This document shows positions 26,989 through 36,428 of a DNA stretch of 64,000 bases, piece after piece (within the stretch, counting starts at the first letter, position 1; each line of letters begins with the position of its first letter). Source of the DNA: Blastopirellula marina. Lineage in GTDB: Bacteria > Planctomycetota > Planctomycetia > Pirellulales > Pirellulaceae. The stretch covers positions 496,001 to 560,000 of the forward strand of contig NZ_PUIA01000016.1 in the NCBI RefSeq assembly GCF_002967715.1, read 5' to 3'. The notes under the pieces were generated by a model that did not search any database, was not told the DNA's origin, and saw nothing but the letters and a program-made list of their open reading frames with translations. A program made the position numbers and the translations under genes.

Positions 26989-28083
26989 ATGCGATCTTTC
27001 CTTGCTCTCTTGCTCGTGCTTCTGGTCACTGGCCTTTGCGTCGGACAGGATCTTCAATTCGTATCCGCCAATCGCGCGGCACAGCGGGAAGAGATTCTGG
27101 CGGAAGCAGACTTTCTGCAGCGTGAACTCAACCACCTGAAGCGGGTTGTCCGATACGTGCGTCCTTCGATCGTGCATATTGAAACAACAATGGCCGGCAA
27201 CGGGTTCTCGAAGTCGAGCGAAGTCGACGAGGCTGGGGCAGGGATCATCTTCAAGCACGAGAAGAGCTTCTTCGTGCTGACCAATCGCCACGTGATTAAC
27301 CAGGCTCCCCTTGAGCGAATTCGGATCTACCTGGAAGATGGTCGCCAGATACGTGCCAAGCGGGTACTGACCGATCGTGATACCGATGTCGCCGTGGTGG
27401 AAGTCGATTCCGATCGCTTGATTCCGGCCGAAGTGGGGGACAGTTCCCAGGTGGAAGTTGGCGAGAAGGTTTTCGCCGTTGGAAGTCCATTTGGCCTCAG
27501 CCAAACGGTCACTTACGGCATCATCAGCGCCGTGGGACGACGGAATCTGCAGCTCGGTCGACAGGGTTTGAAGCTACAGAATTTCTTCCAGACTGATGCC
27601 GCCATCAACCCCGGTAATAGCGGTGGACCACTGATTAATCTTCGCGGGGAAGTGATCGGGCTGAACACGGCCATCGCCAGCAACTCCGGCGGGAACGATG
27701 GAATTGGTTTCGCGATTCCGATTCATGCGGCTTTGGGCGTCGCGGAACAATTGATCGAAAAAGGTCAGGTGGCTCGGGCGTTCTTTGGTGTTCGTATGGA
27801 CGCCGACTTCGACGCGACTGGCGCGAAAGAGATTGGTCTGTTCCGTGCTCGCGGAGCCAAGGTTAGTGGCGTTACGCCGGGCTCGCCAGCGGAAGCCGCG
27901 ATGATTCAAGTTGGCGACGTGATTACCAAGTTCTACGGCCAGGAAGTGGAAGATGACTTGCAACTGATCAATATTGTCAGCCTGTGCCCGCTGGACGAAG
28001 ACATCCGCTTCGAGATTTATCGCGACGGCAAGTTCGTCGAAAAGACCGTCCGCCTGGCTGCACGGAATCGGTTTGAGAACTAG
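26989..28083 (+). CDS. HtrA/DegP-type trypsin-like serine protease with PDZ domain
   Basis: A 364-residue periplasmic protease. A signal peptide (RSFLALLLVLLVTGLCVG) is followed by a trypsin-like domain with the complete triad: His101 in LTNRHV, Asp133 in DTDVAVV and Ser211 in NPGNSGGPL. A C-terminal PDZ domain (about 275-355, GVTPGSPAEAAMIQVGDVI) binds exposed C-termini of misfolded substrates. ATG 26989 gives a clean signal peptide; an in-frame GTG at 26935 would bury it. One PDZ domain places it in the DegS/HtrA-like subgroup rather than DegP, but it lacks a stable membrane anchor. It follows the DksA-like gene but is separated by a terminator. Confidence 0.92.
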   Translation: MRSFLALLLVLLVTGLCVGQDLQFVSANRAAQREEILAEADFLQRELNHLKRVVRYVRPSIVHIETTMAGNGFSKSSEVDEAGAGIIFKHEKSFFVLTNRHVINQAPLERIRIYLEDGRQIRAKRVLTDRDTDVAVVEVDSDRLIPAEVGDSSQVEVGEKVFAVGSPFGLSQTVTYGIISAVGRRNLQLGRQGLKLQNFFQTDAAINPGNSGGPLINLRGEVIGLNTAIASNSGGNDGIGFAIPIHAALGVAEQLIEKGQVARAFFGVRMDADFDATGAKEIGLFRARGAKVSGVTPGSPAEAAMIQVGDVITKFYGQEVEDDLQLINIVSLCPLDEDIRFEIYRDGKFVEKTVRLAARNRFEN

Positions 28084-28086
28084 CGT

Positions 28087-28416
28087 TTAGCCAGGCAAAT
28101 CGGCTAGATAATCGATACTCTTGGCGATCACGCAGTAATCTTGCCCCCAAGACGAATGAATCCAATAGATCGATTCTTCGTCATCTGGCACCTGGCCATG
28201 TGGGGGCTGATCAATGATGCCGAGGGTAATTGACTCGACAGTAAGATGCGGCACGATCGTCAGATAAGAGACGTCCACAAAACGAAGCGTTCCGATTTCC
28301 GGTCCAATCTCTTTCGTCACGCGGATCGTTAGGTCGCCAGTGACTGCGTCCCATGCAATGACATCAAGATCGGCGTCGGCAAGATATCTTCTTAAATCGG
28401 CAGGTATCTCGCTCAT
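28087..28416 (-). CDS. Hypothetical protein, 109 residues
   Basis: A small cytoplasmic protein of unknown family, with no signal peptide or membrane segment. It is acidic and has a WDAVTGDLTIRV and SIYWIHSSWGQDYCVIA pattern suggesting a mixed beta-rich fold. It starts six bases after the nucleoside hydrolase stop on the same strand, so the two are probably co-transcribed. Its stop is 3 bases from the convergent protease stop. Nothing indicates a specific role. Confidence 0.65.
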   Translation of the reverse strand: MSEIPADLRRYLADADLDVIAWDAVTGDLTIRVTKEIGPEIGTLRFVDVSYLTIVPHLTVESITLGIIDQPPHGQVPDDEESIYWIHSSWGQDYCVIAKSIDYLADLPG

Positions 28417-28422
28417 CGCGAA

Positions 28423-29370
28423 TTATTCAGCCGTTTCTTTGACGGCTTGAATGAGCCCTCGAATGATACAGTCTTTCACGCCAGCGGCGTCGACGCTGGT
28501 CATCACTTCCATATTGGGCGTCCAGGTCTTTACCGTTCGCTGATCGAAGATCGTCGCGCCGAGCGTCAGGTCGCCTTGCGTTTCCACGTCGCCGGCCATG
28601 GGAACCGACTCGAACAATTCTGGCTGCAGCAGGGCAACCAATGCGACGGCGTCGTTCAGGCAGATGCCTTCCTGGGCCAGGTGGCGTCGATGCGAGCGGA
28701 ACGAGAACGGCAGGATCTGATTCAGCAGATTCGTGACCCGCGATTCCTGCTTGGGAATGTGATCCAACAGGTCGATGGCGAAGGTGACCTGGCTGGTAAT
28801 ATCGAGCGGGACCAACGTTTTGGTCGTCTTCGAGTGCAGCACGCGGCGGGCACTTTCCGCATCGAAGTGGCAGTTGAACTCGGCACAGGGGGTTACGTTG
28901 CCGATGCCATGGACCGAACCTCCCATGATGATGATTTGTCCGACCTGCGAGGCAAATGTGGGATCACGCTGTAGGCAGTTCGCCACGTTCGTCATCGGCC
29001 CGAGGCAAAGGATGGTGACCTCTTCGGGGTAAGCTCGGACTTCGTCGCTAATCAGTTTTTCGGCCGAATGTGTTTGATGCAGCTTGGCGACGTTCAAGTG
29101 GATTTCGGCCAGCCCATCACTTCCGTGCAAAAAGGTTGAATCGACCGGCGGGGCGAGTCGTGGACCCGGCCCCATAGCGATGCGGGGACGTCGTGGCGGG
29201 TCCAAGCACTCGACAAGAGCTTGCAGGTTGGTGTAGGCCTGATCGGCGTTGACGTTGCCGGCGGTAGAGGTGACCGCAATGACATCCAGACGCGGATCAA
29301 AGAGGGCGATCATGAGCGCGACGGCGTCATCGATGCCGGGATCACAGTCGATAATGACCTTCCTGGACAT
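28423..29370 (-). CDS. Inosine-uridine-type nucleoside hydrolase
   Basis: A 315-residue nucleoside N-ribohydrolase. The N-terminal DCDPGIDDA (Asp8, Asp10, Asp14, Asp15) is the calcium-binding signature of the family. Further ligands lie in the LCLGPMTNVA and EFNCHFDAESA regions. It releases the free base and ribose from ribonucleosides, for salvage or catabolism. The base preference cannot be read with certainty. A good AGGAGG site lies eight bases upstream of ATG 29370. It is followed by a small hypothetical gene in the same transcript. Confidence 0.94.
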   Translation of the reverse strand: MSRKVIIDCDPGIDDAVALMIALFDPRLDVIAVTSTAGNVNADQAYTNLQALVECLDPPRRPRIAMGPGPRLAPPVDSTFLHGSDGLAEIHLNVAKLHQTHSAEKLISDEVRAYPEEVTILCLGPMTNVANCLQRDPTFASQVGQIIIMGGSVHGIGNVTPCAEFNCHFDAESARRVLHSKTTKTLVPLDITSQVTFAIDLLDHIPKQESRVTNLLNQILPFSFRSHRRHLAQEGICLNDAVALVALLQPELFESVPMAGDVETQGDLTLGATIFDQRTVKTWTPNMEVMTSVDAAGVKDCIIRGLIQAVKETAE

Positions 29371-29649
29371 AATGGACGGAACCTCCTGCCTTCATGGTGC
29401 GTGTACTTGAAGATGCCGACTTTGGGGGTGGCGTGACCATCGTTTGCAGGGCACGCAGCGTCCAATTCCGGTTCAACGCATGCCGAACAGGTTAGTCCTT
29501 CAGACGGGCCACCCGGGTCGACATCGCCATGTTATAACAGTTTTTGCCTTTCGACGGCAGAGATAATCGTGGCTAGGACATAGGCACCGTGGGGACTAAA
29601 ATGACGGATTTCGCATACGCACCAGGCCCAAACCCGGGGAGTTGATCGG

Positions 29650-30663
29650 TTGTCGCATTCAGAAGTAATCGCCAAGGTACGGTCCGGGACAGATCTCTCA
29701 CTCGATGAAATGGCTGGGGCCATCGGTCAAATGATGGAAGGCGCCTGGAGTGATGACGACATCGGCTCTTTTCTGTTGGCCTTAAATGATAAGGGACCGT
29801 GCGTCGACGAAATTGCCGGTGCCGCGACCGCGATGCGCAGCCACATGGTCACCATTCAATCTCCCAGCGAGGACTTTATTGATACCTGTGGCACGGGGGG
29901 AGACCGAAGCGGAACCTTCAATATCAGCACGGCCACGGCGCTGGTGATTGCCGCGGCCGGGGTCACGGTTGCCAAGCATGGCAATCGCGGCGTTACGAGC
30001 AAGTCTGGCAGTGCGGACGTTCTTTCCCGTCTGGGGGTCAACATCGAGGCCGACGTGCCGACGATCGAAAAGTGTTTAAACGAAGTCGGCATCTGCTTCT
30101 GTTTTGCACCCCTGATGCATGGTTCGATGAAGCACGTAGCTGCTGTGCGAAAACAATTAGGCGTGCCGACGATCTTCAATCTATTAGGACCGCTATGCAA
30201 TCCGGCCAATGCTCCCTATCAGCTGCTAGGGGTGGGGCGTCCGGAATATCGCGAACTGCTGGCCAGCGCACTACAGAAACTGGGGACGACCAAAGCGGTG
30301 TTTGTGACCGGGCGCGATGGCATGGACGAAGTCACCATCAGCGACGCGACCGACGTCACGATCGCGACACCGGCCGGCTTGGTGCCGATTGTGTGGCAGC
30401 CGGAAGAATTCGGTATCCAGCGACAAGGCAAAGAAGAGATGCTGGTCGAAGGGCCTGAGGAAAGTGCGGCCATGATTCGACGCGTGCTTTCCGGCGAGAA
30501 GGGGGGATCACGCGACATTGTGGTGATCAACGCCGCGGCTGCTCTTTGGACGATTGGCAAGAATGACTCGCTCAGCGAATGTGCACGACTCGCGGAAATT
30601 GCTATCGATAGTGGTGCGGCAGAGAAGACGCTCGCCAAGTTGGCGGAGGTCAGCCGCGGGTGA
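29650..30663 (+). CDS. trpD: Anthranilate phosphoribosyltransferase
   Basis: A 337-residue TrpD that transfers phosphoribose from PRPP to anthranilate, the second step of tryptophan synthesis. The signature CGTGGDRSGTFNIST is the PRPP loop, and KHGNRGVTSKSGSADVL forms the anthranilate site; NLLGPLCNPA and GRDGMDEVT are also typical. The likely start is TTG 29650, since no ATG precedes the conserved region in frame. Its stop overlaps the next gene's GTG start (GTGA), coupling the two. No other trp gene is adjacent, so the pathway is scattered. Confidence 0.94.
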   Translation: MSHSEVIAKVRSGTDLSLDEMAGAIGQMMEGAWSDDDIGSFLLALNDKGPCVDEIAGAATAMRSHMVTIQSPSEDFIDTCGTGGDRSGTFNISTATALVIAAAGVTVAKHGNRGVTSKSGSADVLSRLGVNIEADVPTIEKCLNEVGICFCFAPLMHGSMKHVAAVRKQLGVPTIFNLLGPLCNPANAPYQLLGVGRPEYRELLASALQKLGTTKAVFVTGRDGMDEVTISDATDVTIATPAGLVPIVWQPEEFGIQRQGKEEMLVEGPEESAAMIRRVLSGEKGGSRDIVVINAAAALWTIGKNDSLSECARLAEIAIDSGAAEKTLAKLAEVSRG

Positions 30664-31862
30664 AGTCTGTCGGAAAACCCCTGGTCGTTTTGATTCTGGC
30701 GGTCTGCGCGGCCCATGCCATGGTGCATGTGCTGGAAGGCTCGCTGCCGTGTGTCGAGCAGTCGATTGCCGCCCAGTTTGATGTTGGCTCGTCGACGACC
30801 GGCTGGCTACAAACGGTGTGGCGATTTCCTTGGGGTGTCGGCGCGCTGGTGGCTGGCTGGCTGGTCGACCGCTACGGGGCCAAACGGATGCTCGCCCTTT
30901 ACTTGCTTGGTGGCGGCGTGACGTGCTTCACGGCGATCCTGCTGCCGGGATTGCCGCTTCTGTTTGCCTCGATGTTTTTGATGGGGGTGATGGCCAGCAT
31001 TTATCATCCAGCGGGGCTGGCGCTTCTTTCGCACGAAACGACACCGGAGACGCTACCCAAGACGCTCGGATGGCACGGAGTGTTTGGTTCGCTGGGGATC
31101 GGTGGTGTGCCGTTGATCGCGGCCGGCGTGCTTTCCATGACCCACTCGTGGCATGCTTTTTATGCTGTTCTGGGCGTGATGTCGATTTCGGTCGGAATGG
31201 TATTTGTGTACCTCACGCTGCAGTCGCCGGAACGTGTTTTCTCGAAGGTCGATCAGGCAGCCGTCGACGATCGTGGCAACTGGGCGAGCTTTGGGGTGCT
31301 GCTGGTCATGTCCAGCACGATTGGCTTGTCGTACCACGGCGTAATGAGCTTTTTACCTCGCTACTTGTCCGACGCGAAGGTACTTGGGTTCCAGACCGAG
31401 GGAGAGATTGGCGGGAATATTCTGGCGGCTAGCTCGCTCATCTTGGGATGTATTGGTCAGTATATGGCCGGCCAGATGGCACGCCCCAAACGGCTTGAGT
31501 TTCAATTGATGCTGATCTGTGCCAGTACGGTTCCGTTTCTGATTGGGATGAGCTTCGCCCCGCCACAGTGGAAATGGTACTGCGTGGCCGCGTGGGGAAT
31601 GATCTTTTTCATGCACCAACCGGTGTTCAACAGCTTGATCGCCAAATACACGCCCCGATCGCGGAGAAGCCTTTGCTATGGGGTCTCATTTGCCGTAGGA
31701 AATGGCATTGGAGCGATAGCGGCAGGCCTGGTGGGAGAGAACGCTCATTTGCAGTCCGCGTACCTGGGACTTGCCGGGTGCGCTTCGCTAGCGTCATTGA
31801 GCGGGTTGATTTTATGGATTCGCGCGACCAAGAACCCTCCGATCGGGCCAGAAAACTCGTGA
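30660..31862 (+). CDS. Major facilitator superfamily transporter
   Basis: A 400-residue MFS carrier with about 12 membrane segments. The loop 2-3 motif A is seen as GWLVDRYGAKRM, close to GxxxDRxGRR, and a weaker half repeat follows in the second bundle. The substrate is unknown. The GTG start at 30660 overlaps the trpD stop by four bases (GTGA), so translation is coupled to anthranilate phosphoribosyltransferase. A role in export or uptake of an aromatic compound is therefore possible but not shown. Confidence 0.88.
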   Translation: MKSVGKPLVVLILAVCAAHAMVHVLEGSLPCVEQSIAAQFDVGSSTTGWLQTVWRFPWGVGALVAGWLVDRYGAKRMLALYLLGGGVTCFTAILLPGLPLLFASMFLMGVMASIYHPAGLALLSHETTPETLPKTLGWHGVFGSLGIGGVPLIAAGVLSMTHSWHAFYAVLGVMSISVGMVFVYLTLQSPERVFSKVDQAAVDDRGNWASFGVLLVMSSTIGLSYHGVMSFLPRYLSDAKVLGFQTEGEIGGNILAASSLILGCIGQYMAGQMARPKRLEFQLMLICASTVPFLIGMSFAPPQWKWYCVAAWGMIFFMHQPVFNSLIAKYTPRSRRSLCYGVSFAVGNGIGAIAAGLVGENAHLQSAYLGLAGCASLASLSGLILWIRATKNPPIGPENS

Positions 31863-32021
31863 GAACAAAGTTTATGCTTTGCTTTCCTGGGCTGGGCAAG
31901 GATAATCGGAGGACTGAAGAGGGCTGGCTCCATTGACCTCCCTAGTGGTCCTTATCTAACCTTCTAGGGGTTCCAACTTTTTCATTCGTAGTCATTTGGC
32001 GATTTCTAGAAAGCCGACTCC

Positions 32022-32417
32022 ATGGCGATCAAATACCACTATTTAAAAGTTCGCGACGTGAAAGACGTCGTCGTTGCCGAATTCATCCAGTCTTCGATTT
32101 TGGACGAAACAGCGATCGATCGCGTTGGGAAGGAGTTCGAGCAACTGATTTTGGAGGCCGCGACGGCCAAGAAGCTGCTGCTGAACTTTCGTGCCATCGA
32201 ATACATGTCGTCGGCTATGATCGGCAAGCTGATTCTGCTGAATAAAAATTGCAAAAATGCGAAGATCAAGTTCAAAGTTTGCAATGTAACCGGCAATATT
32301 CTGGAAGTGTTCCAGATTATGAAGATTGGCAAAGTGATCGATATCCAAAAGGATGAAAAGTCCGCCATCGAGGCCTTCAGTGGGCCATCGATTGGCAAGT
32401 GGTTCGGCCTTAGCTAA
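32022..32417 (+). CDS. STAS-domain anti-sigma-factor antagonist-like protein
   Basis: A 131-residue single STAS domain of the SpoIIAA/RsbV type. The core strand KLLLNFRAIEYMSSAMIGKLILL contains the conserved serine pair where the regulatory phosphorylation normally occurs. Such proteins bind an anti-sigma kinase in the unphosphorylated state and release its target. The receiver-HATPase protein at 6394 has the matching kinase fold, and the PP2C protein at 13017 the matching phosphatase fold, but neither is adjacent, so pairing is speculative. A hairpin at 32450 follows. Confidence 0.88.
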   Translation: MAIKYHYLKVRDVKDVVVAEFIQSSILDETAIDRVGKEFEQLILEAATAKKLLLNFRAIEYMSSAMIGKLILLNKNCKNAKIKFKVCNVTGNILEVFQIMKIGKVIDIQKDEKSAIEAFSGPSIGKWFGLS

Positions 32418-32449
32418 CCGCACAATCTTTCTATTGATCGAGTCTGTTT

Positions 32450-32478
32450 GCCTTGTCCCGGTTGGCTACCGGCAAGGC
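32450..32478. terminator. Stable hairpin after the STAS gene
   Basis: GCCTTG/CAAGGC and, after a two-base bulge, CCGGT/ACCGG form an 11-bp stem with a five-base loop, 33 bases after the STAS stop. The following sequence is G-rich, not T-rich, so termination is likely only if assisted. Confidence 0.5.
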
Positions 32479-32662
32479 TCGCGGGGGTGTCCGTCTTTTC
32501 GCTCTTCGAAAGTCCGGTGCTTGTGCTAGCATTGCTGGACTGCCAGTTCGCTCTTAGCGCCGCTTAATCGTTTGCGTAAGATTCTGCGAACTTGGACACC
32601 ATCCGTTTATCGCAACATCGAGTTGTCTGTGCGCCAAGCGTACTGCGCAGCTATCAGGGCAC

Positions 32663-35500
32663 ATGCCTAAGCATACTGAAACGTCAGAAGAAAAATCGCT
32701 TCTCGCGAAGCCCCTGGCCTGGGGAACGCGCCTGGTTGTGCGCTTTCCGATTGTCGTACTGTTGGTGGCATTCCTGGTGGCGGGACTATGTGTCTTCTAC
32801 GCGACCAATCATCTCGGGTTCAAAACGAGCCGCTTGGATTTGATCAACCAGCAAAGCGGGTTCAATCAGCTGTGGCTCGAATACCTCGATCAGTTTGGTG
32901 CCGATGACGACGTGGTGGTCATCATTGAAGGGCCGGGGCGTGAGGAAATCGTGCCGGCACTGGAAGACCTGTACACCCAGCTGATGGCTCAAGATCAGTC
33001 CTTCTATGCGGTCCTGCATGAACGTGGCCTCAGCAAGGTGCGTGAAAAGGGGCTGCACTTTCTACCAGAGTCCGATCTGACAAAGATCGATCAACAACTA
33101 CAGCGGCTGCGGCCCGTGATGCAAGGGCAATGGGATTCAATGGGGGTTGGTCAACTGGCCTACAATTTGAATCAGCAACTGCTGTTTGCTCAGCGTCAAC
33201 CTAACTCGCCCCAAGCTCAGATGATGGCCGAGCAGAGCCGTGAGCAGCTTGACCGTCTGGCGAGCAATCTTCTGGCCGCGATGGGGCAAGGGGAATCGCA
33301 GGGGTCAGTGCTCGTTCCGCCGAACGATTCGTTAAATGCTTTGAGCCAGATCGACTCGGACTATTTTTTGGCCAACGAAGGACAGCTCGGGCTGATCCTG
33401 TTGCGTCTGGTGAAGGACAAAACGGAACTCGCACAAGGCAAAGAAGCCATCGCCCAGCTGCGGAATATCCTCGACCGTTTCCAGGTGAAGTATCCCGGTC
33501 TGAAGTTCGGACTGACGGGGCTTCCGGTCATGGAAAACGACGAGATGGAACGCAGCCAGGTCGATATGACCAAGGCCAGTATCATCAGTCTGGTGGGGGT
33601 CGCGTTTTTGTTCATGGCGTCGTTTGGCGGCTTGCGACATCCGCTTTTGGCGGTTGTGGCGCTGTTGGTGGGTATCGCGATGTCGGTTGGCTTCGCGACG
33701 GCATTTGTCGGTCACCTGAACATCTTAAGCGTCTCGTTTGGCGTGATCCTGATCGGCTTGGGGATCGACTTTGGCGTGCATTATGTTGCGCGATACCTCA
33801 AGGAAGCTGAAGAAAAGAAAACAGGCGATGCCCTGGTGCAGACTGCTCGTGATATTGGCCCTGGTATCGTCACTGGTGGTTTAACGACGGCGGTCGCGTT
33901 CTTTACGGCATCGCTCACTGATTTCACCGGCGTGGCCGAACTGGGCATCATTGCCGGTGGTGGTTTGTTGGTCTGTCTGATCGCGTCGATGACGGTCTTG
34001 CCGGCGTCGATTCAGCTGGCCGATCGACATCGCAATCGATATCAGCTGCCCAAGCCGCTGCATCTTGATTGGTGGGTGTTGCCACTATTGAAGACCCCCA
34101 AGATCACGCTGTTGGTTTCGCTGGTGGCCGTGGGGCTGTTATCGATCGGCGTGCCGAAGCTGCATTACGATCACAATCTGCTGAACCTGCAGCCGAAAGG
34201 GCTGGAAAGCGTGCAGTGGGAAGAGAAGCTGATCAGCGATACCGATCGCAGTGTCTGGTTTGCCTTGTCGATTGCCGAAGACCGCGAGACGCTATTGAAG
34301 CGGAAAGAGAAATTCGAGGCGCTGCCAACGGTGAATCGCGTCGAAGAAATCGCGTCGCTCATGCCGGATAGCTCGCCTGAGAAGTTGGTCATGATCGAGG
34401 ATCTTGATCGACGCCTGAAGAAACTGCCAGAGAACGTACCAACGATTTCCATTCCCCAAGCAGCGCATTTGGGGCAAGTCCTGGCAGACTCGCAGCGACT
34501 TCTTTCTCCAGACGACCCCGCGGCACAGCATACCTACCGACGACTGGCACAAATCCGCGAGCTTTTGCGAGGGATGCCGGAGCCAAAGTACAATGCGATT
34601 ATCTCTCAGTTCCAGCAGCGAAACGCTGGCGAACTATTGCAGTGGCTGCACTCGTTGGCCGTAATTTCAAACCCGGAACCACCCACCATCAGTGATCTGC
34701 CGGAAGCGCTCGTCTCGCGATTTGTCGGGAAGAATAATCAGTTACTGCTGCGTATCTATCCCAATGCCAGCATCTGGGATATGGACGCGCTGGAAGGGTT
34801 TGTGAAGCAAGTGACTTCGGTCGACTCGAAGGTGACCGGGCAGCCCCTGCAAACCTTCTATGCTTCGCGGCAAATGCAACGGAGCTACATCCACGCTGCC
34901 GTTTACTCGCTGATCGCCGTGATGATCATCTTGCTGATTGATTTCCGCAGTATGACCAATACCCTGCTGGCGCTCACGCCGGTTGGGCTGGGCATGCTGA
35001 TGCTTTTTGGCGTACAGGGATTTGCTGATATCCCCCTGAACCCTGCCAATATGATCGTTCTGCCGCTGATCCTGGGGATCGGCATCGACGACGGTGTTCA
35101 CGTGGTACACGACTATCGGCGGCAAAGCCGGGGGTACTTTCTGGGGGCTTCGACGGCGACCGGCGTGATTATCACTTCGCTAACCACCATGATCGGTTTC
35201 GGAGCGCTGATGCTGGCCGATCACCGTGGTTTGGCCAGCCTGGGACGTGTTCTGACTATTGGTGTGGCCTGTTGCCTCTTCACGTCGCTGGTCGTCCTTC
35301 CGTGTTTGTTGACGATTCTTTCCGGCTTCCGCCGAGAGGTGCCCGATCTCGACTCAACTGCTTCGGCAGCACGTGAGCGGCCTCGTGGACGGAAGCTGGC
35401 AAGCATTCCCGACGAGCCTAAATCGCACCCCATGAAGGAACCGGCACGCGAGGATACTGAATCGCGTGATGCGTTTGATGAACCGAGGATAAATCGCTAA
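32663..35500 (+). CDS. RND/MMPL-family transporter (HpnN-like)
   Basis: A 945-residue RND-superfamily exporter. It has an N-terminal membrane segment (RFPIVVLLVAFLVAGLCVFYA), a large periplasmic domain, and a first bundle of segments from about 305 including GLGIDFGVHYVARYLKEAEE. A second periplasmic domain and a second bundle from about 750 follow, with GIGIDDGVHVVHDYRRQSRG. The two GxGxDxxxH motifs are the MMPL-type proton-relay region. The arrangement resembles the hopanoid transporter HpnN, and a squalene-hopene-type cyclase is encoded about 13 kb away. The lipid-export role is therefore reasonable but the substrate is inferred. The C-terminal 60 residues are charged and cytoplasmic. Confidence 0.88.
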   Translation: MPKHTETSEEKSLLAKPLAWGTRLVVRFPIVVLLVAFLVAGLCVFYATNHLGFKTSRLDLINQQSGFNQLWLEYLDQFGADDDVVVIIEGPGREEIVPALEDLYTQLMAQDQSFYAVLHERGLSKVREKGLHFLPESDLTKIDQQLQRLRPVMQGQWDSMGVGQLAYNLNQQLLFAQRQPNSPQAQMMAEQSREQLDRLASNLLAAMGQGESQGSVLVPPNDSLNALSQIDSDYFLANEGQLGLILLRLVKDKTELAQGKEAIAQLRNILDRFQVKYPGLKFGLTGLPVMENDEMERSQVDMTKASIISLVGVAFLFMASFGGLRHPLLAVVALLVGIAMSVGFATAFVGHLNILSVSFGVILIGLGIDFGVHYVARYLKEAEEKKTGDALVQTARDIGPGIVTGGLTTAVAFFTASLTDFTGVAELGIIAGGGLLVCLIASMTVLPASIQLADRHRNRYQLPKPLHLDWWVLPLLKTPKITLLVSLVAVGLLSIGVPKLHYDHNLLNLQPKGLESVQWEEKLISDTDRSVWFALSIAEDRETLLKRKEKFEALPTVNRVEEIASLMPDSSPEKLVMIEDLDRRLKKLPENVPTISIPQAAHLGQVLADSQRLLSPDDPAAQHTYRRLAQIRELLRGMPEPKYNAIISQFQQRNAGELLQWLHSLAVISNPEPPTISDLPEALVSRFVGKNNQLLLRIYPNASIWDMDALEGFVKQVTSVDSKVTGQPLQTFYASRQMQRSYIHAAVYSLIAVMIILLIDFRSMTNTLLALTPVGLGMLMLFGVQGFADIPLNPANMIVLPLILGIGIDDGVHVVHDYRRQSRGYFLGASTATGVIITSLTTMIGFGALMLADHRGLASLGRVLTIGVACCLFTSLVVLPCLLTILSGFRREVPDLDSTASAARERPRGRKLASIPDEPKSHPMKEPAREDTESRDAFDEPRINR

Positions 35501-35555
35501 GTGCTGCTTTGATAGGTGCTTGCGACGATGGTTGACGGTTTTTGAGAACTCTCTG

Positions 35556-35582
35556 CGGACCCCCATTAGGGCTTTCGGTCCG
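35556..35582. other. Two-tier hairpin upstream of the small basic protein gene
   Basis: CGGACC (35556-35561) pairs with GGTCCG (35577-35582), and the enclosed CCC-ATTA-GGG can form an inner stem. It lies 56 bases after the transporter stop and 100 bases before the small gene, and may be a terminator without a T-run. A TATACT box at about 35596 could be the -10 of a promoter for the small gene. Confidence 0.4.
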
Positions 35583-35681
35583 TCCTCAAATTGCTATACT
35601 AAATAGATTCTGAACCAGAATTTGGCGCAGACTCTTTAGTTTGCCCTCTATATCACGTATTTTCACCACAAGGTAAGAACC

Positions 35682-35780
35682 ATGGCCAAGCCACATCGTA
35701 AGTTGAAGAAAGCCAATCACGGTGCCCGTCCTGCGAATGCAAAAGCTCGCAAGTCGAAGCGTAAGAACATCAAGACCTAA
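35682..35780 (+). CDS. Very small, highly basic protein (32 residues)
   Basis: ATG at 35682 runs to TAA at 35778-35780 and encodes 32 residues. More than 40 percent are Lys, Arg or His (MAKPHRKLKKANHG at the start, RKSKRKNIKT at the end), and there is no acidic residue. AAGG lies nine bases upstream. The composition resembles small ribosomal or nucleic-acid-binding proteins such as bL34, bL36 or bTHX, but it matches none of them by motif. It sits in a well-isolated space with its own likely promoter and a short GGATC/GATCC hairpin after it. I consider it a real gene of unknown function, possibly a ribosome-associated protein. Confidence 0.7.
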   Translation: MAKPHRKLKKANHGARPANAKARKSKRKNIKT

Positions 35781-35876
35781 GACAGATCTTGTTGCTTTGA
35801 CGCCAGGATCGGAAGATCCGGCCGACGTCGTTGAACTAACCCCATTTTGTCCTAATCGGTAGCTGAAGGATTCACG

Positions 35877-36371
35877 GTGGCGCGAGAAGACCTGATTCTC
35901 GACCCTGCGTCGATCGACTTTGATAACGTAATCGCCGATCTCGAAGCGGTTCGGAAGACCAATCCTCAGCGATACGAGATGGAACAGCTAACCGGCATCG
36001 TTTACGACGATGTCGAGGCAGGTATCTGTGCGGGATATTTAGATATCGCGGAAGATGCTTTTTGGGTGCGAGGGCACATGCCTGGTATGCCGCTCATGCC
36101 AGGCGTTTTGATGTGCGAGATGGCTGCCCAAGTCAGCACCTGGTACGTCGTGGTGCATGACTTGATGCCCGGCAAGCGAATGGGCTTTGGGGGCTTGGAC
36201 GAAGTCAAGTTCCGCGGAATCGTTCGTCCTGGTGATCGCCTGTTGTGCGTTCTTAAACAGACTCGCTACCGCCCTAATCGAATGCTCGTGTGTGCTTTCC
36301 AGAGTTTCGTCGGAAGCACCATGGTGGCCGAAGGGGTGATCCGAGGCATTCCGTTGCCAGATCAGATCTAA
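35877..36371 (+). CDS. FabZ-like 3-hydroxyacyl-ACP dehydratase (hot-dog fold)
   Basis: A 164-residue hot-dog protein of the FabA/FabZ family. GHMPGMPLMPGVLMCEMAAQ contains the catalytic His67 and Glu81 in the normal FabZ spacing. The substrate is a 3-hydroxyacyl thioester, most simply in fatty-acid elongation. The N-terminal 40 residues (LDPASIDFDNVIADLEAVRK) are longer than in standard FabZ, and the RGHMPGMPL sequence differs from GHFPGRP, so a specialised homologue is likely. The start is GTG 35877 with GAAGGA nine bases upstream. Confidence 0.85.
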   Translation: MAREDLILDPASIDFDNVIADLEAVRKTNPQRYEMEQLTGIVYDDVEAGICAGYLDIAEDAFWVRGHMPGMPLMPGVLMCEMAAQVSTWYVVVHDLMPGKRMGFGGLDEVKFRGIVRPGDRLLCVLKQTRYRPNRMLVCAFQSFVGSTMVAEGVIRGIPLPDQI

Positions 36372-36428
36372 CGCTGGTCCCGGGGTGCGGTCGCGAACTA
36401 CGTGCCTGTTCTCTGCTGGTAACTCCCC

